From: Cylindrodendrum hubeiense
Lineage: Eukaryota; Ascomycota; Sordariomycetes; Hypocreales; Nectriaceae
Direction of reading: 5' to 3'
DNA length: 26,675 nt
Assembly (NCBI GenBank): GCA_014621425.1
Contig: JAANBB010000499.1
Coordinates: forward strand, 1-26,675
This document shows, one piece after another, positions 8,837-20,534 of this stretch. Position numbers and translations under genes: made by a program. Numbering within the stretch: the stretch's first letter is position 1; each line of letters begins with the position of its first letter. The notes under the pieces are model-generated. The model was not told where the DNA came from. It was given only the letters and a program-made list of their open reading frames with translations, and made no database searches.

Positions 8837-11269
8837 ATGTCTCTACACAATCTTGACACGAATCCACCGAACGGGGGCCGGGACAACGCCTCCCTCCTGT
8901 CCCCTAATGGGTACGACGACGATGCCTCATCCATCCATTCTCGAAGCGACCAAGACACCGACAGCGACGATGACCAGCTCATCTCTCGCGCCAGAAATAG
9001 CCGCGAGCTCCGCGCCCACGATCGCATTGTGCTGATGGAGGAGGAGGAGACGGACAAACTGGTCACCGACACCCGCAAGAAGCAGGAACGGGAGCGTCGC
9101 GGATCTGGATTGGCCGTTCCCAACCCGCTAAAAATGTTCGGACGGCGCCCTGGTTCTTCCCGGGGCCTAGATCCCAACAGCTCGACCGAAGACCTGGTAT
9201 CCGAAAAGAGGACCGTCAGGCGCACGAGGAGACAGAAGAAGCGAGAGAGGCTGCTGGACAATGCGCATCATGGCGAAGACGGAGAGCTGATGTACGAGAT
9301 GGAAGAGGGAGGCATGAAAGAAGGCAGTTCGACCGGGGAAAGCAGCGAGAGGGACGACAGCGACGAGATGGACCGACTTCACCTCAACATGATAGCTGAC
9401 GCAAAGGCCCAGCGAAGACGGACCTGGCGCCGGTGGGTGCTCATTCACACCCTCATCGCCATCGGTTTCGCAATCCTGATTCTTATCGCCTGGAAGCTTT
9501 CAAACACCCGAAAGAGGGTGCTGCCCAAGGCACAGGCGATGGTGAGCAATGGCACTGCGCTCTTTGCGCCCACCACCCTCATCATTAGCCTGGACGGTTT
9601 CCGCGCCGACTTCCTCCAGCGCGGCCTCAGTCCCAGGTTGAGCGCTTTCATCAAGGAGGGTGTCTCGCCAAAGTGGATGCACCCGTCATTTCCCTCCGTG
9701 ACTTTTCCGAACCACTACACGCTCGCGACTGGGCTCTATCCCGAGAGCCATGGCATCGTTTCAAACACCTTCTGGGACCCCGAGCTTGGAGCGGAGTTCT
9801 ACTACACCGATCCTGCGCGAAGTCTCGACCCCAAGTGGTGGGGCGGAGTGCCTTTCTGGGTGACGGCTGAGGAGCAGGGAGTTCGAAGTGCTATCCACAT
9901 GTGGCCTGGGAGCGAGGCACATGTCCTCCACACGGAGCCGAGCATCATGGACAAGTTCAGCCGGGAGGACACACTCGATGGCAAGGTTGCCAGAATCCTC
10001 GAGTTCCTGGACATGCCAGGCGCAGAGGATAAATCGGCCGACTTCAAGGACATGCGTCCTCAGCTGATTGCCGCCTATGTTCCCCATGTTGATTCCGACG
10101 GACACAAATATGGCCCCAACAGCACCGAAATTCGCGAAACCATTACCAAGGTGGACACGATGATGGATCAAATCTTCACGGGCCTGGAGGAACGCAACTT
10201 GACTGATATTGTCAATGTCATCGTCGTCTCCGATCACGGCATGGCGACAACGGACATTACCAGGCTGATCCAGCTTGAGGATCTTATCGACACCAGCAAA
10301 ATTGAGCATATTGACGGCTGGCCGCTGTATGGTCTTCGTCCTAAGAACCCCGAGGATTTGCAAGGTCTTTATGAGGAGCTTGTAGAACACTCGAAGTCGA
10401 AGTCTTTCGAGGTTTACCTTCGTGACAAAAATATGCCCGAGCGGTATCACTTCACTAAGAATGACCGCATCGCTCCCTTGTGGATCGTGCCTGAGACGGG
10501 ATGGGCGATTGTCACCGAGGAAGAGTTCAACGTCAAGGAAGGACTGGAAAAGAATCTAGTGTACCATCCCCGTGGCCTACACGGGTACGATCATGAGCAC
10601 CCGTTGATGCGGGCCATCTTCATTGCTCGTGGCCCTGCATTCCCCCACCCGGCGAACAGCCAGGTCGATGTGTTCCGTAAGTCAAGCCCACCGCCGGGGC
10701 GCCGAGAATCCGCTGGCTAACATTGCACAGAAAATATCGAGGTGTACAACCTGCTGTGCGACTCACTCAACATCGAGCCACATCCCAACAACGGAACCTT
10801 GCGGTTGCCGCTGAAGCCCGTAGGACTCCACAAGCCCGAGGAATCGCCCGATGAACCGGCAGATCCCGAGACTTCGGATAAACCAAGCGAGTCGACGAAG
10901 CCGGAGCAACCAGCTGTCCATGAGAAGCCGACGCAGCCAGCGCGGCCGACCTTACCCGTTGCGCCGTCGCAGCCAGCTCGCCCGACGGCACCCGAGAAGC
11001 CGGAGGAGCCAGAGGAGCCAGAGGAGCCAGAAGAGCCAGAAGAGCCAGAAGAGTCAGAGATTACAGAAAAGCCAACCAAACCGACCAAGCCAACCAAGCC
11101 GGCAAAACCCACCAAGCCCGCGAAACCGACATCTGGTAGCAATGATTCTGACGACAAGGACGGCAAAGACGACGAGGATGACGACAAGGACGACGGCGGC
11201 TGGTGGGATTGGCTGACTGACAAGGTGGACAAGGCATGGCACAAGATCACGGGATCAGATTCTGACTGA
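8837..11269 (+). CDS. Type II membrane nucleotide pyrophosphatase/phosphodiesterase (NPP family)
   Basis: Exons 8837-10676 and 10731-11269 (54-nt GT-AG intron) encode 792 aa. An acidic/basic cytoplasmic N-terminus of about 200 residues is followed by one transmembrane anchor (about 201-219) and a lumenal or extracellular phosphodiesterase domain. Visible NPP signatures are the metal ligand Asp253 in SLDGFR, the Thr289 nucleophile in VTFPNHYTL, HVDSDGHKYGP, VVSDHGM, and GLHGYDHEHP near the domain end. Enzymes of this family hydrolyse nucleotide phosphodiester or pyrophosphate bonds; yeast Npp1/Npp2 help scavenge phosphate from nucleotides. After the domain comes a Pro-rich tail with PEE and KPT/KPA repeats (about 705-752), an Asp/Lys-rich stretch and GGWWDWLTDKVDKAWHKI at the end. 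The start at 8837 (CAACATG) is the first in-frame ATG giving the anchor. Substrate specificity is not predictable. Confidence 0.93.
10996..11130 (+). repeat. PEE and KPT/KPA coding repeats
   Basis: Degenerate 9-bp units encoding PEE run from about 10999 to 11056, followed by 9-bp units encoding KPT or KPA from about 11068 to 11130. They form an extended charged, Pro-rich stalk after the catalytic domain. The antisense frame across this stretch (Gly/Leu/Ser repeats) is a mirror of the repeat, not a gene. Confidence 0.8.
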
Positions 11270-12458
11270 GAACGGACACGTGTCTACTTGTCGCCACCAG
11301 CAAGTGCGACATGAGTTTGAGTGTGCTTTTTTTTGTCACAGGCGTTCCGGCGGGGCATGGTATATGGGCAGTGTTGAGCGGCGTTTGGCTACGTGGTGCG
11401 GGTAGAACGGTGGCTTGGAGTTTGCATTAAAAGACTCTGATATTGCACATTATTCCGTCCACCCGCAGAGTATCACGAATCCAGCTGCGGGAATAATCCA
11501 TTTTAGCTTGCACTTTATCATGCACAAACCAATAATTACCTCTACGTTGCTGAGGCGGGTGGCCTCATTCAGAACCAGAGGCGTTTTCTGTTCCAGCTGA
11601 TACCAGAGGGTCGGGATGTGAGACATGATTCGTTGCCTCGTTTGAGAGGGGTTTGAGCTGTGGCGGGAGATAAGCACAAGGTACATCTCGAATAGGCTGC
11701 ACTGTGGATGAGTATGCAAGCCATCTCCTTTTGTTCGCCTCATGATGAAATGTCGGCTTGCTGGTTTGTTTGTCGATGGCGTCCACCCGTGCAAGCGCAG
11801 GCTACATCTCCACGGCACGTTCTCTGCATGCTCGTCGGTTACGGAGTTCCCCCCGCTGTTTGGCTTAGTGCATCCTGGGTACCTGCCCCGTTTGCTTAGG
11901 CCAGCTGTTAGGGCGTTTAGTGCATGCGCCCGGTGGGTGAGGGCCTAGTGGCGGCATTTACACTGGGGCAAACCGCTGAAAAGCACCCGCAGCCACTATA
12001 GCGTTACGGTACCCTGACGCCGTGCTAAAGTGACCTGCGGCCTGCCTGCCACTACCTGCCACTGCCTGCCACTGCCTGCCTAATAAGACCTTCGCTCCTT
12101 CCACACGGCTCGGCATTTCAAACGTTAAGAAACTACAACGCGAACGCGTGACGCGGCTCTTTCTTTCCCACCACTACACTAACAAATTGCCTGAACGGGA
12201 ACTTCGGGATATCTCAACCCAAGCCTCCCACCAAAGGCGGCACTCCCTCATTACAAAGTCACCTGCAGCACAGGGCCTGGTATCACCAACTCAACACTCG
12301 CCATCCACTCATTTTGGCCGGTTCACTCTACCCCCGACAACGCGAGCGGTTCCCTGCCTATTTGGCGCTCAGCACTGACCGCTGTCGCTACTGTGCTTGC
12401 GGGTGCCTGGTGTTCAAGACTCCTTGTGCGCTGCTCGCCTCGGCGCACCACCCGCATC
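11270..12458. other. Gene-free interval; promoter of the SNF2/RING gene
   Basis: No gene is supported. A minus-strand frame at 11450-11818 has one protein-like stretch but no recognisable domain. The right part is the promoter and leader of the SNF2 gene and includes a 10-bp tandem repeat at 12041-12083. Confidence 0.5.
12041..12083. repeat. 10-bp tandem repeat (ACTRCCTGCC)
   Basis: Three in-register copies (12051-12060, 12061-12070, 12071-12080) follow a related CCTGCCTGCC block, about 380 bp upstream of the SNF2 start. It may be a simple-sequence expansion or a promoter element; no function is implied by the sequence. Confidence 0.75.
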
Positions 12459-15400
12459 ATGGCTACCATGAGCGTCACCGCGTTGACGGAGGAGCTGACC
12501 ATCCAGAAGGTGATCCTGGACTCGCTGCAAAACCAGACATTTGACGGTGCCGATGAGGAGCGCTTTGAGGCTCACCGGGAGATTGAACGCCTGAAGAATC
12601 TCCTGCGCATGGCAAACCATCAGCGGGAAGATGCTGACGGTAAGGCTGCCCGCTTCCCCTGTTGCCGCAGCCCGGATACACGTTGATGGACTCGAATTGA
12701 CCAAACTGATAGAGCCGACGCTTCCACCCGCGACGCTCCAACGCCCTTTCGGCAACCAAACGCCCACCGGGCCATCTCAAGGTATGAGCCGTTTGTGTTT
12801 CATTTGTTTCCTCGGTGGCTTGGTGATTCTGCGCCTCCCTCATCTCTGTTTCCCTGCTTTTTTCTTCCTCCTTGGATCTGCGTTTGTCGCACATGACCCT
12901 CTTCAACCTGCCTTTTTCAACCCTCCTCTGCCATCTCACATCTGTCTCTCACCCATGCTCGTGGGTCTTTTGCTCGCCCTCGGACCGCTATCAAAAGGCC
13001 TGCGCCTCCCCCCGACTTTCATTCACCTTTCTCATTCACAGCCCGCACACACCGAGGCCCGTTCCTGCCTATCTTTGTCCTGTCACTCACTCACCTTGCC
13101 TTCGCAATTATAAAAACCCCTCTCACCAAGCCTAATGTCTTTCTTCTACGATCATGATTATCTCATCCAACAAATGGCAGATTTCCCGGAGCTACCTCTC
13201 TCTTACAGCCCTTTTCTCTCAACAACACCAGGCCTCCCGACTGATCTCGTCCCACAAGTGCACGAGCCCACCGATGTCCCAGTAGCCATGTCAACGCCTC
13301 TCAGGAGCAACAACACATGGAACGACCTGGGGTCACGTTCTTTGCCCAGTCGCAAGCGGGACTCTGAATCCGCTAGTCTCTTTGCCCCCATCGGACCTAG
13401 CAAGTCTCGACGTGCAACTCCGGTTACAGCCACGGATCCCTTCTTTCATTCACCGTCTCTCGGCAACCTCAACGGAAGTCAAGTCGACGTCATCGACCTT
13501 ACTGGGTATGTCTTTCTACGTCATTTTTCGTATTTCATCTTGATTTCTGCTATGCTTTTGCCTATGTCAGCCGAGCCATATACTAACCCTACATATCTAG
13601 GGACGATGATGAATTCAACTCTCACTACATTGCCCAGCAAATTGAGGCTGAGAAAGCACGCAAGCAAGAGAAGGATGACCATGAGTTTGCCCGCCTGCTT
13701 TCTAGCCAGGGATCTCCAATGCCAGGCCCATCCGCCCTACCAGCGCAAACCAATGCTTTCACTCGGTTGATGAGCAGTCAACCATCCGGCCCTATCGACG
13801 CAGATCTAACGGATGGAGATTCAGAGGCATCATTCGGAGTCCCCTACCCTAATCCAGTACCCCTGCCAGGACCGCCTACAAACCAAATGCCAGGGGGATA
13901 TGATCCCAGCTGGGATGCGGCCGTTCCTCTTCGCCAGAACCCCCCAATACCCGCGGCAAACGCCATGTCTAGAGGCTATGGGCCTGTCGTGACAACTCCC
14001 CAGGTGCCTACGTTCAATGGATTTACGGTCGCTGGCAGTAACATGCCACACCCCACCTACCGATCCGGGGTGCCACTGCCAAATATGGGCCCGATCCCAA
14101 CCCAATTATCGGGCCAAATGCCGAGCCAATTCCCAGGTCAATTCTCAGGACAGATTCCAGGCCCGAACCAAGGCTTTCCACATTTTGGAGGCCGACCTGT
14201 ACCGGCAATGCCGTCCTTTGCAGGACCTAGCACTACGCCATGGATTCCCGGTGCTCGCTCAACTCCTATTCTAGCGAGTCAGGGCATGCCAGGCTTGTCT
14301 GATATTATCAACAAGACAAGCATGTTCGACTACACTATGGGCATAGATGGATCTGGCAATGCTCTGCCCGAACACTTGACCAATTTTATCCAGGACGCTT
14401 ACCACGATCCTAGAATGACTGACAAAGACTTGGATAATCTCTTGCAAAACATTCGTCCCGACATGGATATCCCAGAGAGAAACCGTGATGGAACGCCAGC
14501 TGGGCTAAAGAGGCCACTGTACCCTCACCAAGAAGTAGCCCTCACCTGGATGAAGAAGATGGAAGAGGGGACAAACAAAGGAGGTATTCTTGCGGATGAC
14601 ATGGGTCTCGGGAAGACTATTTCCACGCTAGCTCTTCTCCTGTCCCGTCCAGCAACCAGTCGCCCAAAGGTAAGTTGTATACCTATCTCTCGTATTATTG
14701 ACGCTAACCTTCACAGACAAACCTGATCGTGGGCCCAGTTGCTCTCATCCGGCAGTGGGAGGAAGAGCTCTCCACGAAGACAAAACTTTCTCACAGGCTA
14801 TCGGTTTTTCTTTACCATAATAAAAAGGCAACGACAGAGGATCTGCTCAAGTATGATGTTGTTTTGACAACTTACGGTACCATCGCTCAAGAGCTGAAGC
14901 GACTCGAGAAGTATCTCGAGGACAACAAGGATCGCAAGATCGACTTCAACGACAAGAACTTTTGCGTCAAGTGTCCCCTGCTACACCCGAACAAGGCAAA
15001 GTTCTATCGCATCGTTCTCGACGAAGCACAATGCATTAAGAACAAGGACACGAAAACTTCAAAGGCATGCGCCAAGTTGAAGGCAACCTACCGATGGTGC
15101 TTGACCGGAACCCCAATGATGAATAGCGTTCTAGAACTCTACTCCTTGCTCAACTTTCTTCAGATCAAGCCTTATTCCGCATGGGACCAGTTCCGTCAGG
15201 TATGTCACAACAACAATGTTTGAATCGCTCGGACTAATCTCTTAATAGTCATTTGGTGTCTTGTTTGGCCGCAACGGCGATGCAAAGAGCGTAGCCATGG
15301 ATCGGCTTCGTGCGCTACTCAAAGCAATCATGCTTCGACGCAAGAAGAACTCGCAGCTTGATGGCAAGCCTATTCTCAAACTTCCAGAGAAAATAGAGGA

Positions 15401-16754
15401 GGTTGTTTACGCCGAGTTGTCTCCGGAGGAACACGACTTTTATAGTCAGCTGGAGAAAAAGTCCCAAGTACAGTTCAGCAAGTACCTTCGAGACGGGAGC
15501 ATCGGCAAAAATTACTCCAGTATCCTTGTTCTCCTGCTTCGACTACGCCAGGCATGTTGCCATCCCCACCTCAACTTGGACGTCGACGACGTCAGCTCCG
15601 TTTCTGACGAAGAAAAGGTGGATTTGGTCAAGTCTCTGAATGAAGCAATCGTTGAGAGAATCAAGGGCATTGAGGCCTTCGAATGTCCCATCTGTTATGA
15701 CGCTGTGCAGTGCCCCACATTCTTTGTCCCCTGCGGTCATGACAGCTGCAGCGAGTGCCTCTGCCGTCTCACTGAAAATGCTACGGTGCTCAATTTGCAG
15801 GAGGGAAACGAAGGAGGCAAGGCTAAGTGCCCTGTCTGCCGTGGTACATTCGATCCTAGCAAATGTTTCACGTATGAAACCTTTCAGAAGATTCACATGC
15901 CGGAGTGCGTCCCGAAAGCAGAATCCGAGGAAGAGGCATCGGATGATGACGATGATGACGAGCCAGACTCTGATGATTTTATCTCCGATGATGAAGTTAA
16001 CAAGCAGGGCAATCTTAAAGGCTTCATTGTGGAGGATGACGACGATAACGACGAAAAACCGAACAAGAGGGTACTTGACAAGGACAAGAAGAGGAAGAAG
16101 AACAAGGGCAAGAAGAAGGCATCAGACATCAAGCCCTCGATGCTCAAAACCCTTCGCAAGGAGGGCTACAAGAACCGGGATGCTTTCAAAAAGTACATGC
16201 GATACTTGCGTAAGACGTGGATGCCTGCCGCAAAGGTAACGGAATGCATGGAGCTCTTGAAGAAGATCTCCGAAACCGGGGAGAAAACAATCATTTTCTC
16301 TCAGTGGACCCTTTTGCTCGATCTCCTCGAGGTAGCAATGTGGCATGAGAAGATGGCGAAACCAGAGAGATATGACGGCAGCATGTCGGCTATGCATCGA
16401 AACATGGCGGCTCACAACTTCCGAGACCGCAAGGACGTCAAGGTGATGCTGGTCTCTCTCCGAGCGGGTAATGCGGGACTCAACTTGACAGCCGCATCCC
16501 GAGTCATCATCATGGACCCTTTCTGGAACCCATACATTGAGATGCAGGCCGTTGATCGCGCCTATCGTATCGGCCAACAGAAGGAGGTCAAGGTGTACCG
16601 TATCCTGACCAAGGACACGGTCGAGGATCGAATTGTTGCACTGCAGGAGAAGAAGAAGTCGATTGTGGAGGCGGCCTTAGACGAGGCTGAGAGCATGAAG
16701 ATTGGACGCCTGAGCACCGGCGAGCTGAAGTTCCTTTTCAATGCGCGCGGTTAG
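12459..16754 (+). CDS. SNF2-family ATPase with embedded RING finger (Uls1/Rad16-like)
   Basis: Exons 12459-12639, 12713-12781, 13181-13505, 13601-14669, 14717-15199 and 15249-16754 join in phase to 1210 aa. Residues 1-60 form a charged helix. VDVIDLTGDDDEF (about 185-195) has the hydrophobic-then-acidic form of a SUMO-interaction motif. The ATPase has Walker A ILADDMGLGKT (about 520) and motif II DEAQ (about 650). A C3HC4 RING (CPICYDA...CGHDSCSECLC...CPVCRGTF, about 855-908) lies between the two helicase lobes, then an acidic/Lys-rich linker (about 935-1000) and the C-terminal lobe (IIFSQWTLLLD, LVSLRAGNAGLNLTAASRVI, QAVDRAYRIGQ). RING-in-SNF2 proteins include Rad16, Rad5 and Uls1; the SIM favours Uls1, a SUMO-targeted ubiquitin ligase/translocase acting in the nucleus. 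The 5' end is the weak point: exon 2 and the 399-nt intron 2 are placed on splice phase only, and another acceptor (13130) or a start at 13135 is possible. Confidence 0.93.
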
Positions 16755-17846
16755 ACGAGATCGGGCAATGCCGCCAGGCCTAGAGGCAGCATGGCCCATT
16801 CATGAAACGGCATATGACAGTGATACAGGGATGTTTTGTTTGTTTGCTACCTGCCCATCACCCGTGGCTCACTGTGGAAACAGGATCACGGAACAGGGGT
16901 TGCACGGAGTTTGGGGGGTTTCCATGATACCGAAAAAGAAGAGTCACACCTCACGGTGCAGGGTTGACTGACTGGCTGGATGCTATGAAAGGAATACATC
17001 GGTTTTGGTAATGAGATACGAAGACTATTTCTCCCTCGCGCGATGTATCCGCAGAGGAGAAAAGATTTTGAGAGAGTATATGAACAATGAGATACCAATA
17101 TTGCAGCATAAATGTGCCCATGGGGTGATGTATTGCAGTTGTGGTGAGATCTCGGTGTGTGCCTTAGCTTGTTTGACGCATCCTCCTTAATCACATGTAC
17201 AGCCCCTCAGTGCTGGGCGATGCATGAGCTCCACAACAAGGCGATTAATCAAGGAGAGCATTGTCATTCCCATGCAAACTATGGCTATTCCATGCGTCTA
17301 GGGATTTGACTACTTATAGCCACGTGTAGAAACTAAAGGGAATGATAGATGCGTATTTTCAATGATATCGAATGGGATTTGACCAAACTTCTTTGTCCTC
17401 CTAACAACATTTTCAACACATGTGCAAATACGAATGCGCATACTTGGGTCTAGGTTGACTTAATGCTGCAAGCTGGTACCGGGTACATAATTTCAGAATA
17501 ACGTATCGTACGCGAGGGAATAGCAGTGCTCAATAGGATGGCTAGGGGAAATCACTTCTGGGTATATACTGCCTATCGCTATTATTTTTGCCGCTCAACT
17601 CAACGCCGTAATTTGTCTCCCTTGTCCCCTTTTCCCGTTGTACAGGAATGTTTCTCATTGTGATTCTAGTCTTGTTTATTTCCCCTTGGGCAAAAAGGGG
17701 AACTCGTCAGGGGTTGCAACGGTGCTCTCTCTCGAGTCCTCGGGTGTCCCGCCCTCAACCTCCAAAAGCCAGTTGCCAATGCGAACGCACGACCTCAGGT
17801 GAGTGCCTAAATCGAAAGTACCGGCGACGGCCGGTCGGCCTCTTTC
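16755..17846. other. Convergent 3' intergenic interval
   Basis: The 3' ends of the SNF2 gene (+) and MED17 (-) face each other across about 1.1 kb. I find no domain-bearing frame and no tRNA or recognisable small RNA. The middle is AT-richer than the genes, as expected for untranslated and polyadenylation regions. Confidence 0.5.
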
Positions 17847-19879
17847 CTAAGAGAGCGCCTGGTTGACGGCTTGGCCGACGATGTCCTCGACACTGGCCGA
17901 TTCGCTCGTGGTGGCAGGGTCGGCAGACCAGGTCCATTTGCTGCTAGAGGGCCGGCCGTTGACGAGGGAGGTGCTCGTGACAAGCAGAGATGGTGCGGTG
18001 TTGAGGTTGACGACGTTGAAGCGCAGTTCAAAGTCTTCCCTCTCGACGTCGACGATGGAGGTGCCGCCGACGCTCTTGACCCATTCGGAGCCAGAGGGCG
18101 CGGGGAGTATGTCAAGGAAGTGCTCGGTGAGGACGCGGGCTGTTGCAGTCCGGAGGTAGTCGGCAAGAGCTTTGAGGTCCGGGTATCCGTCCTTGTAGGG
18201 GGCGCAGATGGAAGCGAGGGGCGAGCCGGGGGGGGAGGATGACGTAGAAGAAGGTGGCGGTAACGGGGAAGAGGAACGTGCGGCCACGGATGGTGAAGGT
18301 GATGTCCGGGAAGAGGGTCAAGTGAGTGTTGAAGTCGGTGGGCTGGAGCATGTTGCGGATGAGTGTCTGCGATGCCGAGGGCTGGTTAGGTCCACGCGCA
18401 GCAGCATCGTTGTCGGCCGGGGCGGACGACAGTGTGTGGAGGGTGAAGCGGGCGGGCATGCCAGCCTTTTGTAGGGCCTGGACGAGGGCACCGATATGCT
18501 CGGTGCAAGCGTGGACGTTGCGGATATGCATCAGGCGCGCAATGACGGGTCGGAGGAGAGCGCACGTTTGCTGGCCGCGGTTCCGCGGGATGTGAGGAGG
18601 CATGGGCCGGGTTCTCATGAGCTCGTTGTGGCGGTGGGCATAGCTGAGAAGAATATGCAGTGCAAGCGATATCGTCTCAGCCATGTTGTTGTCTGGCAAG
18701 GCGTCTTCGGAGGGCTGGGAACCCAGCGGCACCAGTTCTACCGTCACCTTGGTCGTCGAGTCCGGGGCACATGTCAGCCTGGACCCGTCCGGCTTGACAT
18801 CATATGCGGCAAGCGTCCGAGCCTCTCGCGTGAGCTCGTGCCACAGTTCTTGCGAGAAGATGGTGTTGCGAGCCTCAAGGACGCGTGCCTCGAGGGGAGC
18901 ATCTTCGGTGGTGTGCGCGGGCAGAGCGGAGCGGCCGGTGACTTGGCCGTCCTTTTCGTATGTTACTACCAGGCGCTCAGAGACACCCCCTAGTCGGCCG
19001 AGATCGAGCTGGACTGTGCCACCGACACCTCGTCGCATTGGGGCGAGTCCGTTGCTGCGAAACTCTGGGGCAGCTATTCACACCACGTCAGCATCGGTGT
19101 TCTAGGAGGGTGTGGCTTTGGCGGTTACCTTCTGAGAAACCGAATCGCACACCGAGGCTGTGTCGTTCCTGGGGAACCTTGGAGATTGACCACCCGCTCT
19201 TCTGGACCGCAACGATCTCCTCCCAATACTTGCCCTCGGCGGCTATCTCGCGCTGCAAAAAAGAGCTGGCAGCCTCGGCGGCATCCCGCGTCTTGTTAAT
19301 CTCCATGAGAGTCCAGCCAATGGCCACTTCCTCCTGGTCCTTGACCTTGGCCGGTGTGATGTTGGAGTCGTCGAGCTTGTCGGCGCCCATGGTGCCGATT
19401 CCGACCATCTCACGCAGGCCCTGGGACAGCGTGACGCCGGCTTGCGTCGGGTTCTGCTTGGAGAGGAGGAGCGAGAGGAAGTCGAGGGTGAGCAGCGCCG
19501 TGTTGCCTGCGATGCTTTGATCTCAGTCAGCTTGGGATTGTCGCAGGAGGGAGCTCTCTTGAGCTCAAGGGCAGAGCAAGACATACTCAATGTTCCTCAA
19601 CACCTCCATCCGTGCCTCATTGGGGTCCTTGACCGCATCCTCGTCGTCCTCATCGTCGCCGCCCTCGGACATGTCAACATCCTCGTCGGCCGCCTCGCCA
19701 TTCTCGTTGTTCTCCTCGCGGATGCGGATCTCCTCGCGTAGCTTCTCCTCGGAGACGTCACGGAAGCCGCCAGGTTGGGCGTTGACGCGGCCAATGAACT
19801 CGGCGAGGTTCTTGGGTTTGCGGTCGGCGACGGGGTGCGGCCGCAAGGAGAGCGGCGGGCCGTCGTCGCCGGGCGCCAT
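17847..19879 (-). CDS. Mediator complex subunit 17 (Srb4), with an apparent homopolymer frameshift
   Basis: Minus-strand exons are 19879-19587, 19514-19129 and 19073-17847; introns are 72 nt (acceptor AAAG after a CTGAC branch) and 55 nt. The N-terminus LRPHPVADRKPKNLAEFIGRVNAQPGGFR, split here by family reading as LAEFIGRVNAQPGGFR, is typical of fungal MED17. It is followed by an acidic stretch, then LLTLDFLSLLLSKQNPTQAG and TLSQGLREMVGIGTMGADKL. MED17 is the essential scaffold of the Mediator head module linking activators to RNA polymerase II. As written, the frame is lost in a run of eight C (minus strand; 18228-18235). Upstream it reads FPVTATFFYVILPP; downstream the coding continues in another frame (GSPLASICAPYKDGYPDLKALADYL) to the stop at 17847. 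Seven C residues would keep one frame of about 634 aa, a normal length. A sequencing or assembly error is most likely. The choice of first acceptor is less certain than the rest. Confidence 0.9.
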
Positions 19880-20534
19880 GGTTTCGAGAGGGCTCTTCGG
19901 TGGTACTGCGAGCTGCAGGCGTCGACTGTGAACAGCGTGGAGGGGAGTTGTAGTATCGCGGAGTGATGTATCGTCGTTGCGCCCGTCGTAAAGTCTTAGT
20001 CGATGTAAGTTGGATGAAGTTGAGTTGAGTTTCAGCCTCGCTCGCGACCTTGTTCAAGTGGCACGGGCGGGCAGCCAGTGGAGGGGCAAGTTTCGGTGTG
20101 GCGCTGCTCCACTAGGCAAGTGTTACCAATCTGCAACTCAATCTTGATGTGAATCTATCATGGATGAGAAAAATCGAAATCTCACTTAGAAAAGCATATA
20201 CCGCATTTGCAGAAAGGAGAACCATCAAGCTGGTTTGGCAATGTTTGCACCCTGGGTTACGTGATTGAGTCCCATGTGCAAACTGAACCTCTTGCATTGC
20301 CATCTTGAACGAAGCCCCAGCACGCTTTGTTTGCCTAGCTGAGAACCAAGTCAATCACGGAAATAAGGGGAATAAAAGTGGTTGTAATAAGCAGTAGTTC
20401 GATCTAACTATAAAGACTTTCTATCTTCTCTCTATACGCTGTGCATAAAGTCTACACAACAACAAAATGCAAGATGCTAGGAATATAGCACCAACTCCCG
20501 TTCGCCGGAATAATGAACTCCATCTCCAGGCCAC
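19880..20534 (-). promoter_or_regulatory. MED17 promoter and YVC1 3' region
   Basis: This interval separates two genes in tandem on the minus strand. It must hold the MED17 promoter and the YVC1 3' end. No open frame has coding character and no specific site stands out. Confidence 0.5.

Noticed and set aside
9761..10450. 229-codon minus-strand frame opposite the phosphodiesterase domain
   Set aside because: It is antisense to catalytic-domain sequence with clear family motifs; no motif or start context of its own.
10717..11250. 177-codon minus-strand Gly/Leu/Ser repeat frame
   Set aside because: It is the mirror image of the PEE/KPT repeat on the + strand and does not stand as an independent gene.
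11450..11818. Minus-strand frame with a protein-like stretch (LWYQLEQKTPLVLNEATRL)
   Set aside because: The stretch looks coding-like, but the rest of the frame does not and I cannot name a family. A homology search of this stretch would decide whether it is a gene fragment.
12640..12670. Acceptor at 12670 for SNF2 intron 1
   Set aside because: It keeps an open frame but would make a 31-nt intron, too short for a fungal spliceosomal intron; the TAG at 12712 fits better.
12713..12781. Alternative frame of SNF2 exon 2 (ADASTRDAPTPFRQPNAHRAISR read across)
   Set aside because: It also looks plausible, but needs a GAG acceptor just after a TAG, and a different acceptor for exon 3. The chosen frame uses canonical sites and phases throughout. 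RNA-seq would settle it.
19501..19510. CAG acceptor for MED17 intron 1
   Set aside because: The more canonical CAG eight bases further on in transcription puts the following conserved region out of frame with exon 1; the AAAG acceptor after a CTGAC branch keeps frame.
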